27,281 nucleotides of DNA from VRUE01 sp035260485 (lineage in GTDB: Bacteria; Actinomycetota; Thermoleophilia; Solirubrobacterales; 70-9), in NCBI GenBank assembly GCA_035260485.1, contig DATFVC010000066.1:1-27281 (forward strand), read 5' to 3'. Below, one piece after another: positions 6,214 to 14,069 of this stretch. Each line of letters starts with the position of its first letter. Position 1 is the first letter of the stretch. Under the pieces are notes generated by a model. That model had not been told where the DNA came from, did not search any database, and saw only the letters and a program-made list of their open reading frames with translations. A program made the translations under genes and the position numbers.

Positions 6214-8667
6214 ATGATCGGGACCTACGTCTCGGCGGCGTTGATCTGCGTCGCCTCGCTTCTCGTCGGTCGGGCGCTGCTCGTTCTCGCGGGCCGGAGC
6301 TCGTGGTCGTGGCTGGAGCCGGCGGTGGGCTTCGGCGCCGTGCTGACGGTGACCGGCGCTCTCGCTCGGGCGCCTGGCCATGGCACCTCGGCGACCCTGG
6401 GTCTGGCTCTGCTCCTGATCGCCGCGATTGTCGTTCTCATTGCTGCCGGCGGGAGGAAAAGCGGAGCCATGGGCGACTCCTCGGCCCCTCGACGGTGGGA
6501 GGCGCTGCAGCGAGGCCTGCCGGTGGCGATCGCTGTCACCGTCGTTCTCTCGATCCCCTTTGCGATCAGCGGGCGCTGGGGCCTGCTCGGGGTCGGCTTC
6601 AACAACGACCTCGGCCTCCACCTTGCCTGGGCCGAGTGGCTCCGCAGCGGCGCCGGGCCGATTCCGGACTCCGGCTACCCCCTCGGCCCGCACGGCCTCG
6701 CGGTCGCCACCGCGGCGGTGCCGGGGATCGGGCTCGGACAGGCCTTCATCGGCGAGATCTTCGCGATCGGCATCCTCACCGGGCTCACCGCTCTGTCCGC
6801 GCTGCCCGGGTTCGGACCGGCGCGGCGATTGCTGGCAGCGACGATTGTCGCCGTCCCCTACCTGGCCGCCTCCTACTTCGCTCAGGGCGCTTTCAAGGAG
6901 ACCGCCGAGGCGCTCTTCGTCCTAGCCGTCGCCGTGAGCCTGCGCGACCTCGACATGTCGCGGCTCAGGGACGTGCCGGGACTTAGGCACCCATATGGAC
7001 GCCTAAGTCCCGGCACGTCTGCGGGAGTGCGATTTGCGCTGCCGTGGCTGGCGCTCGCCGGTGGCATCTTCTTCTCCTACAGCTTCGCCGGGCTCGCCTG
7101 GCCGATCGCAATCGCAGCCCTCTGGAGCCTCACCCTGCCCGAGGTGCGACAGGCACTCGCTCCGCGGGCGCTGCTGCGCTTCCTGCTGCGGCCGAGGACG
7201 CTGCTGACGATCGTCGTGCTGGTCGCGCTCGCCGCCGCGGCCACCTTGGTCGGCCCCTTCGGCTTCGTTCACAGCTTCAACAAAGTGGCGGGAACGAACA
7301 CCTACGGGCCGGTCTCGCCAGTCGAGGCGCTGGGGGTCTGGCCGGCGACCGACTACCGGCTCGAAGCCCCCGGCGGTGGCCACCTGACTGGGCTGGCGGG
7401 AGCGATCGGGGTCCTTGCCCTGCTCGCCGGCGCCACCTGGTGGGTGCGCCGGCGCGAGCTGGCGGCGCCGATTGGCCTCGGCGCCTGCGTCTTCCTCTAC
7501 CTCGCTGCCCTGCCGACCAGCGGCGACTACTCGCACGCCAAGGCGCTGATGATCGCTGCCCCGCTGGTGATGCTCGTCGCCGTCCGCCCCCTGCTCGCCG
7601 AATTTCCGACCCTCGGCCGCCGACGGGCCTCGAACGTCCAAATAGCGGACGTTCTAGGCCCATCGGCGCAAGTTGTGCGGGTGGGGTGGGCCCTGCTGGC
7701 CGTGGTCTTCATCGGCGGCGCCGCCTACTCCAGCTTCCTGGCGCTGCGCGACGCTCCAGTCGGCCCGCCCGGCCATGGAGCCGAGCTGCACGCCTTCATG
7801 CCGATCCTGCGCGGCAAGCCCGTGCTCTACGCCGGCCAGGACCGCTACGCCCCCTACGAGCTGCTCGGCGCCGATACCCACGTGCCGCTGGTCGAGTTCC
7901 CCGACCCAGAAGTCGCAGAGAACCCCGAGAAGCCGTTCGACACCGGCGACGCCTACAGCCCAATCGACTTCGACTCCTTCTCCCGCGGCACGCTCGACCG
8001 CTTTCCCTACGTGATCACCGGGCGAGCCGCCTGGAACAGCCAGGCCCCGTCCGGCTTCAAACGCATCGCAGCGACCCCCTCCTTCCTGCTCTGGAAAAGG
8101 ACCGGGGAGACGCCGGAAAACCGCCACGTGCTGCTCGAGGGGACCAACGCCGGAGCCTGGGCCGGCTGCGCCGCGCCAGAGATCCGCATCCTGCTCTCCA
8201 ACCAGGGCCGCGCCTCGCTGTTCCCGGACGTCGCAATCGCGCCCAAGGCAGGCTGGGACGCAGGTAGCAAGCTGCAGACCGGTGAGCGGACGGCGCAGGG
8301 CATCGAGCTGCCGAGCGGTCGCTGGCGGCTCTCGCTCCAGTACTTCTCCCCCTTCGCGCTGACCCTGTCCGCTCCCGGCTTCCAGCACGCGCTGAGTCCG
8401 GCGCTGGACGGCCAGCGGCCCAACACGATCAGCCTCGCCAACGACGGCCAGTTCTGGCCGGCGGGCGTCTACAAGAGCCGCGGCGGCAAGGTCAAGTTCG
8501 CGGTGACCGCCGCGGAGCCGAGCTTCCTGCAGCGACTCAGCGGCTACGACGACGTCGCCTACGTCGGCAACCTGGTCGCCGTCCGGGCGGGCAAGCGCCG
8601 CATCGTCCCGCTCAGCGCGGCGTGCAACTCGTGGATCGACTGGTACGAATCGACTGCTTCGCCCTAA
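6214..8667 (+). CDS. Large polytopic membrane protein, GT-C glycosyltransferase-like
   Basis: From the ATG at 6214 the protein has 817 aa; a TTG at 6202 is an alternative, and a TAGGTT -10 ends at 6203. Roughly the first 500 residues contain about ten or more hydrophobic spans. An early loop, NNDLGLHLAWAEWLRSGAGP (~130-149), carries acidic and His residues of the sort found in GT-C lipid-linked-sugar transferases. The last ~300 residues are hydrophilic and probably extracytoplasmic. The assignment is by architecture only, with no family signature recognised. Two palindromic repeats are embedded in frame, at residues ~253-269 and ~469-485, each between membrane spans, adding loop peptides such as DVPGLRHPYGRLSPGTS. 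Its stop codon shares bases with that of the converging desaturase (CTAA). Confidence 0.7.
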   Translation: MIGTYVSAALICVASLLVGRALLVLAGRSSWSWLEPAVGFGAVLTVTGALARAPGHGTSATLGLALLLIAAIVVLIAAGGRKSGAMGDSSAPRRWEALQRGLPVAIAVTVVLSIPFAISGRWGLLGVGFNNDLGLHLAWAEWLRSGAGPIPDSGYPLGPHGLAVATAAVPGIGLGQAFIGEIFAIGILTGLTALSALPGFGPARRLLAATIVAVPYLAASYFAQGAFKETAEALFVLAVAVSLRDLDMSRLRDVPGLRHPYGRLSPGTSAGVRFALPWLALAGGIFFSYSFAGLAWPIAIAALWSLTLPEVRQALAPRALLRFLLRPRTLLTIVVLVALAAAATLVGPFGFVHSFNKVAGTNTYGPVSPVEALGVWPATDYRLEAPGGGHLTGLAGAIGVLALLAGATWWVRRRELAAPIGLGACVFLYLAALPTSGDYSHAKALMIAAPLVMLVAVRPLLAEFPTLGRRRASNVQIADVLGPSAQVVRVGWALLAVVFIGGAAYSSFLALRDAPVGPPGHGAELHAFMPILRGKPVLYAGQDRYAPYELLGADTHVPLVEFPDPEVAENPEKPFDTGDAYSPIDFDSFSRGTLDRFPYVITGRAAWNSQAPSGFKRIAATPSFLLWKRTGETPENRHVLLEGTNAGAWAGCAAPEIRILLSNQGRASLFPDVAIAPKAGWDAGSKLQTGERTAQGIELPSGRWRLSLQYFSPFALTLSAPGFQHALSPALDGQRPNTISLANDGQFWPAGVYKSRGGKVKFAVTAAEPSFLQRLSGYDDVAYVGNLVAVRAGKRRIVPLSAACNSWIDWYESTASP
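6970..7019. repeat. Palindromic repeat A1, in frame within a coding region
   Basis: A perfect 19-bp inverted repeat has arms GACGTGCCGGGACTTAGGC (6970-6988) and its complement (7001-7019), with a 12-nt centre containing CCATATGG. The reverse orientation matches copies at 19898 and 22742, including the centre (GTCCATATGGGTGC). It encodes a loop peptide of the membrane protein without a stop or frameshift. Confidence 0.9.
7619..7667. repeat. Palindromic repeat B1, in frame within a coding region
   Basis: 21-nt arms, GCCGACGGGCCTCGAACGTCC (7619-7639 in outline) and 7647-7667, match at 19 of 21 positions around the centre AAATAGC. The outer arms match repeats at 12631 and 22085. It lies in a loop between two membrane spans of the same protein as repeat A1. 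Confidence 0.85.
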
Positions 8668-9587
8668 GAAGCGGCCTTCGCCGCCAGGCGTTCCGGCGGA
8701 ACTCTGACCACATCCCAGACCAGGCCGGCCTTCTCGAGGCCGTCGATGACGATCGCCGAGACGTCGACCTGCCAGCGGCCGAGGCCATGGACGGCGGAGG
8801 TTGGGAAGGCGTGGTGGTTGTTGTGCCAGGCCTCGCCCAGGGTCGGGATCGCGATCAGCGCCAGGTTGCGCGACTCGTCAGTCGTCTCGTAGTCGCGGTT
8901 GCCGAAGACGTGGCAGAGCGAGTTGATGCTGTAGGTGAAGTGGTGCAGGACGAAGACGCGGATCAAGCCACCCCAGAGCAGACCGGTGATCGCAGCGAAG
9001 AAGGTGCCGCCGATCACCCAGCCGAGCGCGAAGGGGATGAAGAGGCCGAGAATCGCCCACTGGATGAAGGTACGGTCGACCCACTCGATCACCGGGTCTT
9101 TGAGCAGGTCGGGCGTGAAGCGCTCCTTGTTGCCGCGCTGGGTATGGATGAAGAGCCATCCCATGTGGGCGTGGAAGAGGCCGCGCATAGCGCCGGACCA
9201 GCCGTGGCCGTGATCGACGTGGGGGCTGTGCGGATCCCCCACTTCGTCGGAGAAGGCGTGGTGCTTGCGGTGGTCGGCGACCCAGGAGATCACCGGGCCC
9301 TCGATCGCCGCCGAGCCGAGGATCGCCAGCAGCCCGTGCAGCCAGCGCTTCGCTTTGAAGCTGCGGTGGGTGAGGTGGCGGTGGAAGCCGACCGTGATCC
9401 CCAGCCCGGTCAGCATGTACATGCCGATGAAGAGGAAGACGTCGCTCCAGCGCAGCGCCTCACCCCAGACCTGCCAACCGGCCAGCCCGATCGCCATGAA
9501 CGGCACCAGCGTCACCAAGCCGGTGATGATCCGGTCGCGCGTCTCGTTGGCGACCGGCTGTATGTCGGATGGAAGAGGTCCCGCCAC
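8664..9587 (-). CDS. Membrane acyl-CoA (stearoyl-CoA 9-type) desaturase
   Basis: This 307-aa integral membrane di-iron enzyme has all three histidine boxes: HRHLTH (69-74), HRKHH (106-110) and HNNHH (255-259). It also has the typical GSAAIEGPVISWVADHRK and SINSLCHVFG segments. It would introduce a double bond into saturated acyl chains using O2 and an electron donor not encoded here. The GTG start at 9587 has a TATGAT -10 ending 8 nt upstream. It is divergent from the CFA synthase, which acts on unsaturated lipids, so the pair may form a two-step acyl-chain modification route. Its stop codon overlaps that of the converging membrane protein. Confidence 0.93.
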   Translation of the reverse strand: MAGPLPSDIQPVANETRDRIITGLVTLVPFMAIGLAGWQVWGEALRWSDVFLFIGMYMLTGLGITVGFHRHLTHRSFKAKRWLHGLLAILGSAAIEGPVISWVADHRKHHAFSDEVGDPHSPHVDHGHGWSGAMRGLFHAHMGWLFIHTQRGNKERFTPDLLKDPVIEWVDRTFIQWAILGLFIPFALGWVIGGTFFAAITGLLWGGLIRVFVLHHFTYSINSLCHVFGNRDYETTDESRNLALIAIPTLGEAWHNNHHAFPTSAVHGLGRWQVDVSAIVIDGLEKAGLVWDVVRVPPERLAAKAAS

Positions 9588-9595
9588 GCCCGTCG

Positions 9596-9643
9596 ATCAT
9601 ACGGCGCAGCCCGACCGAAAGCCGGCCAGTCTCCCTATAAGGT
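9596..9643. promoter_or_regulatory. Divergent leaderless promoters, desaturase / CFA synthase
   Basis: TATGAT on the minus strand (9601-9596) ends 8 nt before the desaturase GTG. TAAGGT on the plus strand (9638-9643) ends 7 nt before the CFA synthase ATG at 9651. The boxes lie 36 nt apart, so the two genes share a compact control region. Confidence 0.5.
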
Positions 9644-9650
9644 TTCGCCG

Positions 9651-10859
9651 ATGCCTTTCGCAAGCACCGCGGCGCTGCGCCGGGAGATCGAGGCCCGAAT
9701 CCCCGAGCGTCCTTTCACGGTCGAGTTCTGGGACGGCACGCGCCTGCCCGCCAGCAACGGCGGCGGGCCGACGTTCTACGTGCGCTCGCCCCGCGCCGCA
9801 GCGCACGCGCTGCGCGCGCCGGGCCAGCTCGGCCTCGGCCGCGCCTACGTCAGCGGTGAGATCGAGGTCGACGACATCGACGCTGTGATCGAGCTGCTCG
9901 ACGGCTGGCAGCCGCCGCCGCTGGAGGGAGGCGACAAGGCGCGACTGCTGCTCGGCGCCGTGCGCGCCGCCGGCCTCTCTCGACCGCCGCAACGACCCGC
10001 CGCCGAGCTGCGACCGAGCGGCCGTCGCCACACGAAGGAGCGCGACGCCGAGGCGGTGCGCCACCATTACGACGTCTCCAACGAGTTCTTCTCGCTCTTC
10101 CTCGACGAGTCGATGACCTACAGCTGCGCGATCTTCTCGCGCGGGGCGGAGACGCTGGAGGCGGCCCAGGAAGAGAAGCTCGAGACCGTCGCCCGCAAGC
10201 TGGCGCTGAAGGAGGGCGACCGGGTCCTCGACGTCGGCTGCGGCTGGGGCAGCTTCCCACTCTGGGCGGCGACCAAGCACGGCGCCAGCGTCCTCGGCAT
10301 CACTCTCTCACCGCCGCAGGCGGAGAGGGCGCGGCAGCGGGCTGAGGAGGCCGGCGTCGCCGACCGGGTCGAGATCCGCGTCATGGACTACCGCGACCTC
10401 TCCGGCGAGCGCTTCGACGCGATCGCCTCGATCGGCATGGTCGAGCACGTCGGCGCCGCCCAGATCGACGTCTACGCGCGCACCCTCGCCGGCCTGCTGG
10501 AGCCGGGTGGCCGCCTGCTCAACCACGGCATCGCCCGCCTCCGCCACAGCGACCCCGAGGCCGGCCCCTTCTCGGAGCGCTACGTCTTCCCCGACGCCGA
10601 ACCGCTGCACCTCTCGCGCGTCCTGCTTGCGCTGGAGCGAGCCGGCTTCTACACCCGCCACGTCGAGGAGTTCGGCGATGACTACGCAGAGACCCTGCGC
10701 CACTGGGCACGGCGGCTTGACGAGAACCTGGACGAAGCGATCAAGCTCGCCGGCCCCGAACGCGTCCGCGTCTGGCGCCTCTACCTGCGCATGGCGCGTC
10801 GCGGCTTCGAGTCCGGCTTTCTCTCGATCTACCAAGCCCGCTGCACCCAAGGCGCCTGA
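9651..10859 (+). CDS. cfa: Cyclopropane-fatty-acyl-phospholipid synthase family methyltransferase
   Basis: The protein has 402 aa. The N-terminal lipid-binding part includes GRAYVSGEIEVDDID (63-77). The catalytic domain starts at HYDVSNEFFSLFLDESMTYS, and the SAM loop is VLDVGCGWGSF (192-202). The family's active-site residues are recognisable: C159 in YSCAIF, E265 in GMVEHVG, H292 in NHGIARL and Y345 in DDYAETLRHW. It transfers methylene or methyl from SAM to double bonds of membrane phospholipid acyl chains. The divergent desaturase plausibly makes the substrate. Cyclopropane versus methyl-branched product cannot be decided from sequence. The last codons and the stop lie inside a 17-bp terminal inverted repeat shared with the converging HAD gene. 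Confidence 0.93.
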   Translation: MPFASTAALRREIEARIPERPFTVEFWDGTRLPASNGGGPTFYVRSPRAAAHALRAPGQLGLGRAYVSGEIEVDDIDAVIELLDGWQPPPLEGGDKARLLLGAVRAAGLSRPPQRPAAELRPSGRRHTKERDAEAVRHHYDVSNEFFSLFLDESMTYSCAIFSRGAETLEAAQEEKLETVARKLALKEGDRVLDVGCGWGSFPLWAATKHGASVLGITLSPPQAERARQRAEEAGVADRVEIRVMDYRDLSGERFDAIASIGMVEHVGAAQIDVYARTLAGLLEPGGRLLNHGIARLRHSDPEAGPFSERYVFPDAEPLHLSRVLLALERAGFYTRHVEEFGDDYAETLRHWARRLDENLDEAIKLAGPERVRVWRLYLRMARRGFESGFLSIYQARCTQGA

Positions 10860-10949
10860 CGCGGCGCATACCGGCGTCCCTCGGCGGTCGCTCGCGTGCA
10901 GAGCACGACGCTCCCTGCGTCTTGGTCTGCCTGCGTCAGGCGCCTTGGG
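10846..10949. repeat. ~104-bp inverted-repeat element C1 at convergent gene ends
   Basis: Perfect 17-bp terminal inverted repeats, CCCAAGGCGCCTGACGC (10846-10862) and GCGTCAGGCGCCTTGGG (10933-10949), enclose a hairpin CGTGC-AGA-GCACG (10895-10907) and the block CTCCCTGCGTC (10911-10921). The same layout recurs at 20791-20896. The repeats contain the last codons and TGA stops of both converging genes. As RNA it would be a strong bidirectional hairpin, possibly a terminator. Confidence 0.75.
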
Positions 10950-11625
10950 CCGGGAAGCCGTTCTCAACGGTCTCAATCGCCCAATCGGCGCCGGCCTCTT
11001 GGAGTTCCTTGACGCTGTAGCTGCCGGTCGCCACGCCGACCACCTCGAGGCCGGCGCCGTGGCCGGCGTTGACGTCGCGGGGCGTGTCGCCGACGGCGAT
11101 GCAGGCGCCGTCGGCGAGGGTGCCGCCGGAGACCAGCTCGCCTCGTCGCAGGGCGGCCTTGGTGACCTCGGTGCGGTCGGCTGAGTCGGAGCCGTAGCCA
11201 CCGAAGCTGAAAAAGCGATTGAGATGACCGCGGGCGAGCTTTATGTGGGCAGCGGCCTCGATGTTGCCGGTGACCAGGCCGAGCAGGACGCCGTCGTCGA
11301 TCAGCCGGTCGAGCAGCTCCTCGACTCCCGGCATCACCCGGTAGCCATCCGACGCGGCAACCGCGTCGGGCAGGTGCTTCAGGTAGCAGCCGATCGCTTT
11401 GGAGCGTTCTTCTGGGCTGCCCTCGCTGCCGACCACCTCGCGGAAGACGATCGCGGCGATCTCGGGGTCGGTCATGCCGGCGTCGGTGTGCTCGGAGATG
11501 TCGGCCTCGACGCCGTACAGCTCCGCGAAGGCGCGCTGCCAGGCGACGCCGCCGGCGCCCCCCGTCACCAGAAGCGTCCCGTCGATGTCGAACAGCACGG
11601 CGCGGGTGTCGACGCCCTCACTCAC
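10936..11625 (-). CDS. HAD-superfamily hydrolase, phosphoglycolate phosphatase-like
   Basis: The protein has 229 aa from a GTG at 11625; a TTG at 11628 is the alternative. HAD motifs are motif I FDIDGTLL (nucleophile D near residue 13), motif II VTGN near 115, a Lys in VTKAALRRGE, and motif IV VGDTPRDVNAG. An alpha-helical cap sits between motifs I and II, as in Gph/beta-phosphoglucomutase-like enzymes. It is the last gene of the tkt-tal-pgi-cydAB run and overlaps the end of cydB by 8 nt, so co-translation is likely. A sugar-phosphate or phosphoglycolate substrate fits the context but is inference. Its C-terminal QGA-stop is encoded inside repeat element C1. Confidence 0.88.
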   Translation of the reverse strand: MSEGVDTRAVLFDIDGTLLVTGGAGGVAWQRAFAELYGVEADISEHTDAGMTDPEIAAIVFREVVGSEGSPEERSKAIGCYLKHLPDAVAASDGYRVMPGVEELLDRLIDDGVLLGLVTGNIEAAAHIKLARGHLNRFFSFGGYGSDSADRTEVTKAALRRGELVSGGTLADGACIAVGDTPRDVNAGHGAGLEVVGVATGSYSVKELQEAGADWAIETVENGFPAQGA

Positions 11626-12616
11626 CAAGCAGTTCCCGCTGGCTGAGCCAGTAGAGAAGCCCGAGAGCTGGCAGAACGACGATCGCGGCGATCACGAAGA
11701 CGATCAGGACAGCGTCGAGGGTCGGCCCCGGCGCCGCCGCCTGGCCGATCTTCAACGAGGTCGGCAGCAGGTAGGGAAACTGGGCTACGCCCCAGCCCCA
11801 GATCACCGCGATCACGGCGCCGGCGGCGAGCGGGCGCAGGCCGCGGCGGCCGCGGCCGAGCAGCAGCGCGAGCACCCCGAAGCCGCAGAGGATCGAGACG
11901 ATCACCAGCGGCAGCCCCTCGACTATGAGCCGTTCGTAGACGTAGCGGGCATCGGCGTGCAGGGCGAAGATCCCGGCCAGGGCGAGGACGCCGGTGACGA
12001 GACCGGCGGCCAGGGCGCGACTGGCGAAGTAACCCTCCATCTCGCGGTCGCCGGCGCGGTGGGCATCGGCGACGAGGAAGACCGCCGCCAGATAGGCGCC
12101 GCTGGCGACGAAGAGCGCCCCGGTCAGCAGCGGCAGGGGCGCCAGCCAGCTCGAGAAGGCGTCGCCGTTCCCACCGGGCGGGACGTTGCCGGCGGCGATC
12201 GCGCCAACCACGGTCCCCATGAAGAACGGCGTCAGCACAGAGGAGAGGGCAAAGGCGGCGCCCATCGCCCGCCGCGCCTCGAGCGACTCGATCGACTTGC
12301 GGAAGGCGAAGCCGGCGCCGCGCAGGACGATCCCCACCCCGGCCAGCGCAATCGGCACGTACAGCGTCGACATGATCGCGCCGAAGGCCTCGGAGAAAGC
12401 AGTCCAGAGGACGACGAGGATGAAGATCAGCCAGACGTGGTTGGCCTCCCAGACCGGGGTCAGCGAGCGCTGGATCAGCGCCCGCGGGCGCTCTCCCTTC
12501 TTGGCGTCGCCGGCGATCAGGTCCCAAAGCCCGGCGCCGAAGTCGGCGCCGCCGAAGAGCGCGTAGAGGGTGGCGCCGATCCAGAGAATCGCCGCTGCAA
12601 GATCGGCGCGACTCAT
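11618..12616 (-). CDS. cydB: Cytochrome bd quinol oxidase subunit II
   Basis: This 332-aa protein has about nine membrane spans. Family features are the N-terminal ALFGGADFGAGLWDL, then RSLTPVWEANHVWLIF, and a C-terminal WGWGVAQFPYLLP. CydB supports the heme-bearing CydA subunit in the plasma-membrane quinol:O2 oxidoreductase, which has high oxygen affinity. It follows cydA after a 64-nt gap filled by palindromic repeat B2. No clear Shine-Dalgarno lies between the hairpin and the ATG, so the hairpin may affect the CydA:CydB ratio. Confidence 0.95.
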   Translation of the reverse strand: MSRADLAAAILWIGATLYALFGGADFGAGLWDLIAGDAKKGERPRALIQRSLTPVWEANHVWLIFILVVLWTAFSEAFGAIMSTLYVPIALAGVGIVLRGAGFAFRKSIESLEARRAMGAAFALSSVLTPFFMGTVVGAIAAGNVPPGGNGDAFSSWLAPLPLLTGALFVASGAYLAAVFLVADAHRAGDREMEGYFASRALAAGLVTGVLALAGIFALHADARYVYERLIVEGLPLVIVSILCGFGVLALLLGRGRRGLRPLAAGAVIAVIWGWGVAQFPYLLPTSLKIGQAAAPGPTLDAVLIVFVIAAIVVLPALGLLYWLSQRELLGE

Positions 12617-12630
12617 CGCCCCAACCCGCC

Positions 12631-12679
12631 GCCGACGGGCCTAAACCGGGACATATAGGCGCGTTGTAGGCCCGTCGGC
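12631..12679. repeat. Palindromic repeat B2 between cydA and cydB
   Basis: Arms GCCGACGGGCCTA (12631-12643) and TAGGCCCGTCGGC (12667-12679) are perfectly complementary over 13 bp, with centre CATATAGG. It is located 1 nt after the cydA stop and 14 nt before the cydB start on the minus strand. It matches B1 (7619) and B3 (22085) in the arms. Confidence 0.88.
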
Positions 12680-12680
12680 A

Positions 12681-14066
12681 TCATTTTGCGGCCGCCTCGG
12701 GCGGACCGTAGGGGACTTCGGCCTCATCGCTCTCCTGCTCGCGCCAGCGGCGCGACATCGAGCGCAGGACTAGAACCGCGATCGTGCCCAGCGCGGCGTA
12801 GAGGATCAGCACGCCGGCGAAAGCAAACCAGATCCCCTTCGCCTCGGTGACCGCTTCGGAGGTGCGCATGTAGCCCTGCACGATCCAGGGCTGGCGGCCG
12901 ACCTCGGTGACGATCCAGCCGAACCAGAGGGCGAGGATGGCGGCAGCGCCGGAGACCGCGACGGCGCGCAGGAACCAGGGCGTGCGCGGGATGTCGCGCC
13001 GCCGCCACCAGACGAAGGCGAACCAGGCGCCAAGCGCCAGCAGCGCCGTGCCGATCCCGACCATCGCGTCGAAGCTGAGGTGCAGCAGCGTGTTTGCGGG
13101 CGGACGTTCGTCGGCGGGGATGTCTCCCAGCCCGGTGACCTTGGTGTCGGCGCTGAAGCCGACCAGGAAGGAGTCGAGATCAGGGATCGGGATCGCCGCC
13201 TTGACCCCATTGGAGGTGCAGATGCCGCCGACGTACTCGGTCTGGTGGCCGCCGGTCTTCTGGATGCACTCCATGCCGGCGAACTTGGCCGGCTGGTGGT
13301 CGGCGACTTCGCGCGCCGCGGTGTCGCCGACGAAGAGCTGGATCGGGGTGGCGACGCAGGCGACGGTGAGTGGGATCAGCAGGCCCAGCCGGTGCAGGCG
13401 GTCGCGCCGGCCGCCCAACATCCCGACCGCGTAGATCGAGGCGACGAGGAAGCCGACAACCATGTAGGCGGCGAGGATCATGTGCGGCACCTCGTAGCCC
13501 CAGGCCGGGTTGAAGAGCACTTTGAAGGGCTCGGTTTCGACCACCTTGCCGGCGGCGTCGAGGGTGAAGCCCCGCGGCGCGTTCATCCAGGAGTTGGCGG
13601 TGACGACCGAGAAGGCGCCGCCGATCCCGGTCACGACCATCGGCACGCCGGACCAGAAGTGCGCCCATCCGCTCAGCCTCTTCCAGCCGTAGATGTAGAT
13701 CGCGAGGAAGATCGCCTCGGTGAAGAAGAAGAGACCCTCGACCGCGAAGGCGATCCCGAAAGCGTCGCCGAAACGGGACATGAAGTTCGGCCAGAGCAGG
13801 CCGAACTCGAAGCTGAGCACGGTGCCGGTGACGGCGCCGACGGCGAAGGTCACCCCCATCGCCTTCGACCAGCGGCGGGCCAGCAGCATCGCGTCGGCGT
13901 CGTCGCGCTTCAGCCCCAGCCAGTTGGCGGTGAGGATGATCGCCGGCAGGGCGACCCCGAGGCAGGCGAGGACGATGTGGAAGGCGAGCGTGAACGCCAT
14001 CAGCTCGCGCGCGGCGAGCAGGTTGGACTCCGACGCCGCGAGCGGGAGGGCGTCGAGGCCGGGCAC
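12681..14066 (-). CDS. cydA: Cytochrome bd quinol oxidase subunit I (short Q-loop)
   Basis: The protein has 461 aa. Heme ligands are recognisable by homology to E. coli CydA: H30 (heme b595 side, in AFHIVLA), H195 (in YEVPHMIL) and M335 (in SFDAMVGIG; b558 side). The acidic pair is in VEGLFFFTEAIF (E110, E117), and the conserved GRQPW is at 390-394. The quinol-binding loop has HQPAKFAGME (K261, E266) and lacks the long insertion of E. coli. It contains two cysteines, C267 and C283, which could form a disulfide like that reported in mycobacterial bd oxidase. The GTG start lies 3 nt after the pgi stop, so it is co-transcribed with tkt-tal-pgi. Confidence 0.96.
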   Translation of the reverse strand: MPGLDALPLAASESNLLAARELMAFTLAFHIVLACLGVALPAIILTANWLGLKRDDADAMLLARRWSKAMGVTFAVGAVTGTVLSFEFGLLWPNFMSRFGDAFGIAFAVEGLFFFTEAIFLAIYIYGWKRLSGWAHFWSGVPMVVTGIGGAFSVVTANSWMNAPRGFTLDAAGKVVETEPFKVLFNPAWGYEVPHMILAAYMVVGFLVASIYAVGMLGGRRDRLHRLGLLIPLTVACVATPIQLFVGDTAAREVADHQPAKFAGMECIQKTGGHQTEYVGGICTSNGVKAAIPIPDLDSFLVGFSADTKVTGLGDIPADERPPANTLLHLSFDAMVGIGTALLALGAWFAFVWWRRRDIPRTPWFLRAVAVSGAAAILALWFGWIVTEVGRQPWIVQGYMRTSEAVTEAKGIWFAFAGVLILYAALGTIAVLVLRSMSRRWREQESDEAEVPYGPPEAAAK

Positions 14067-14069
14067 GAC

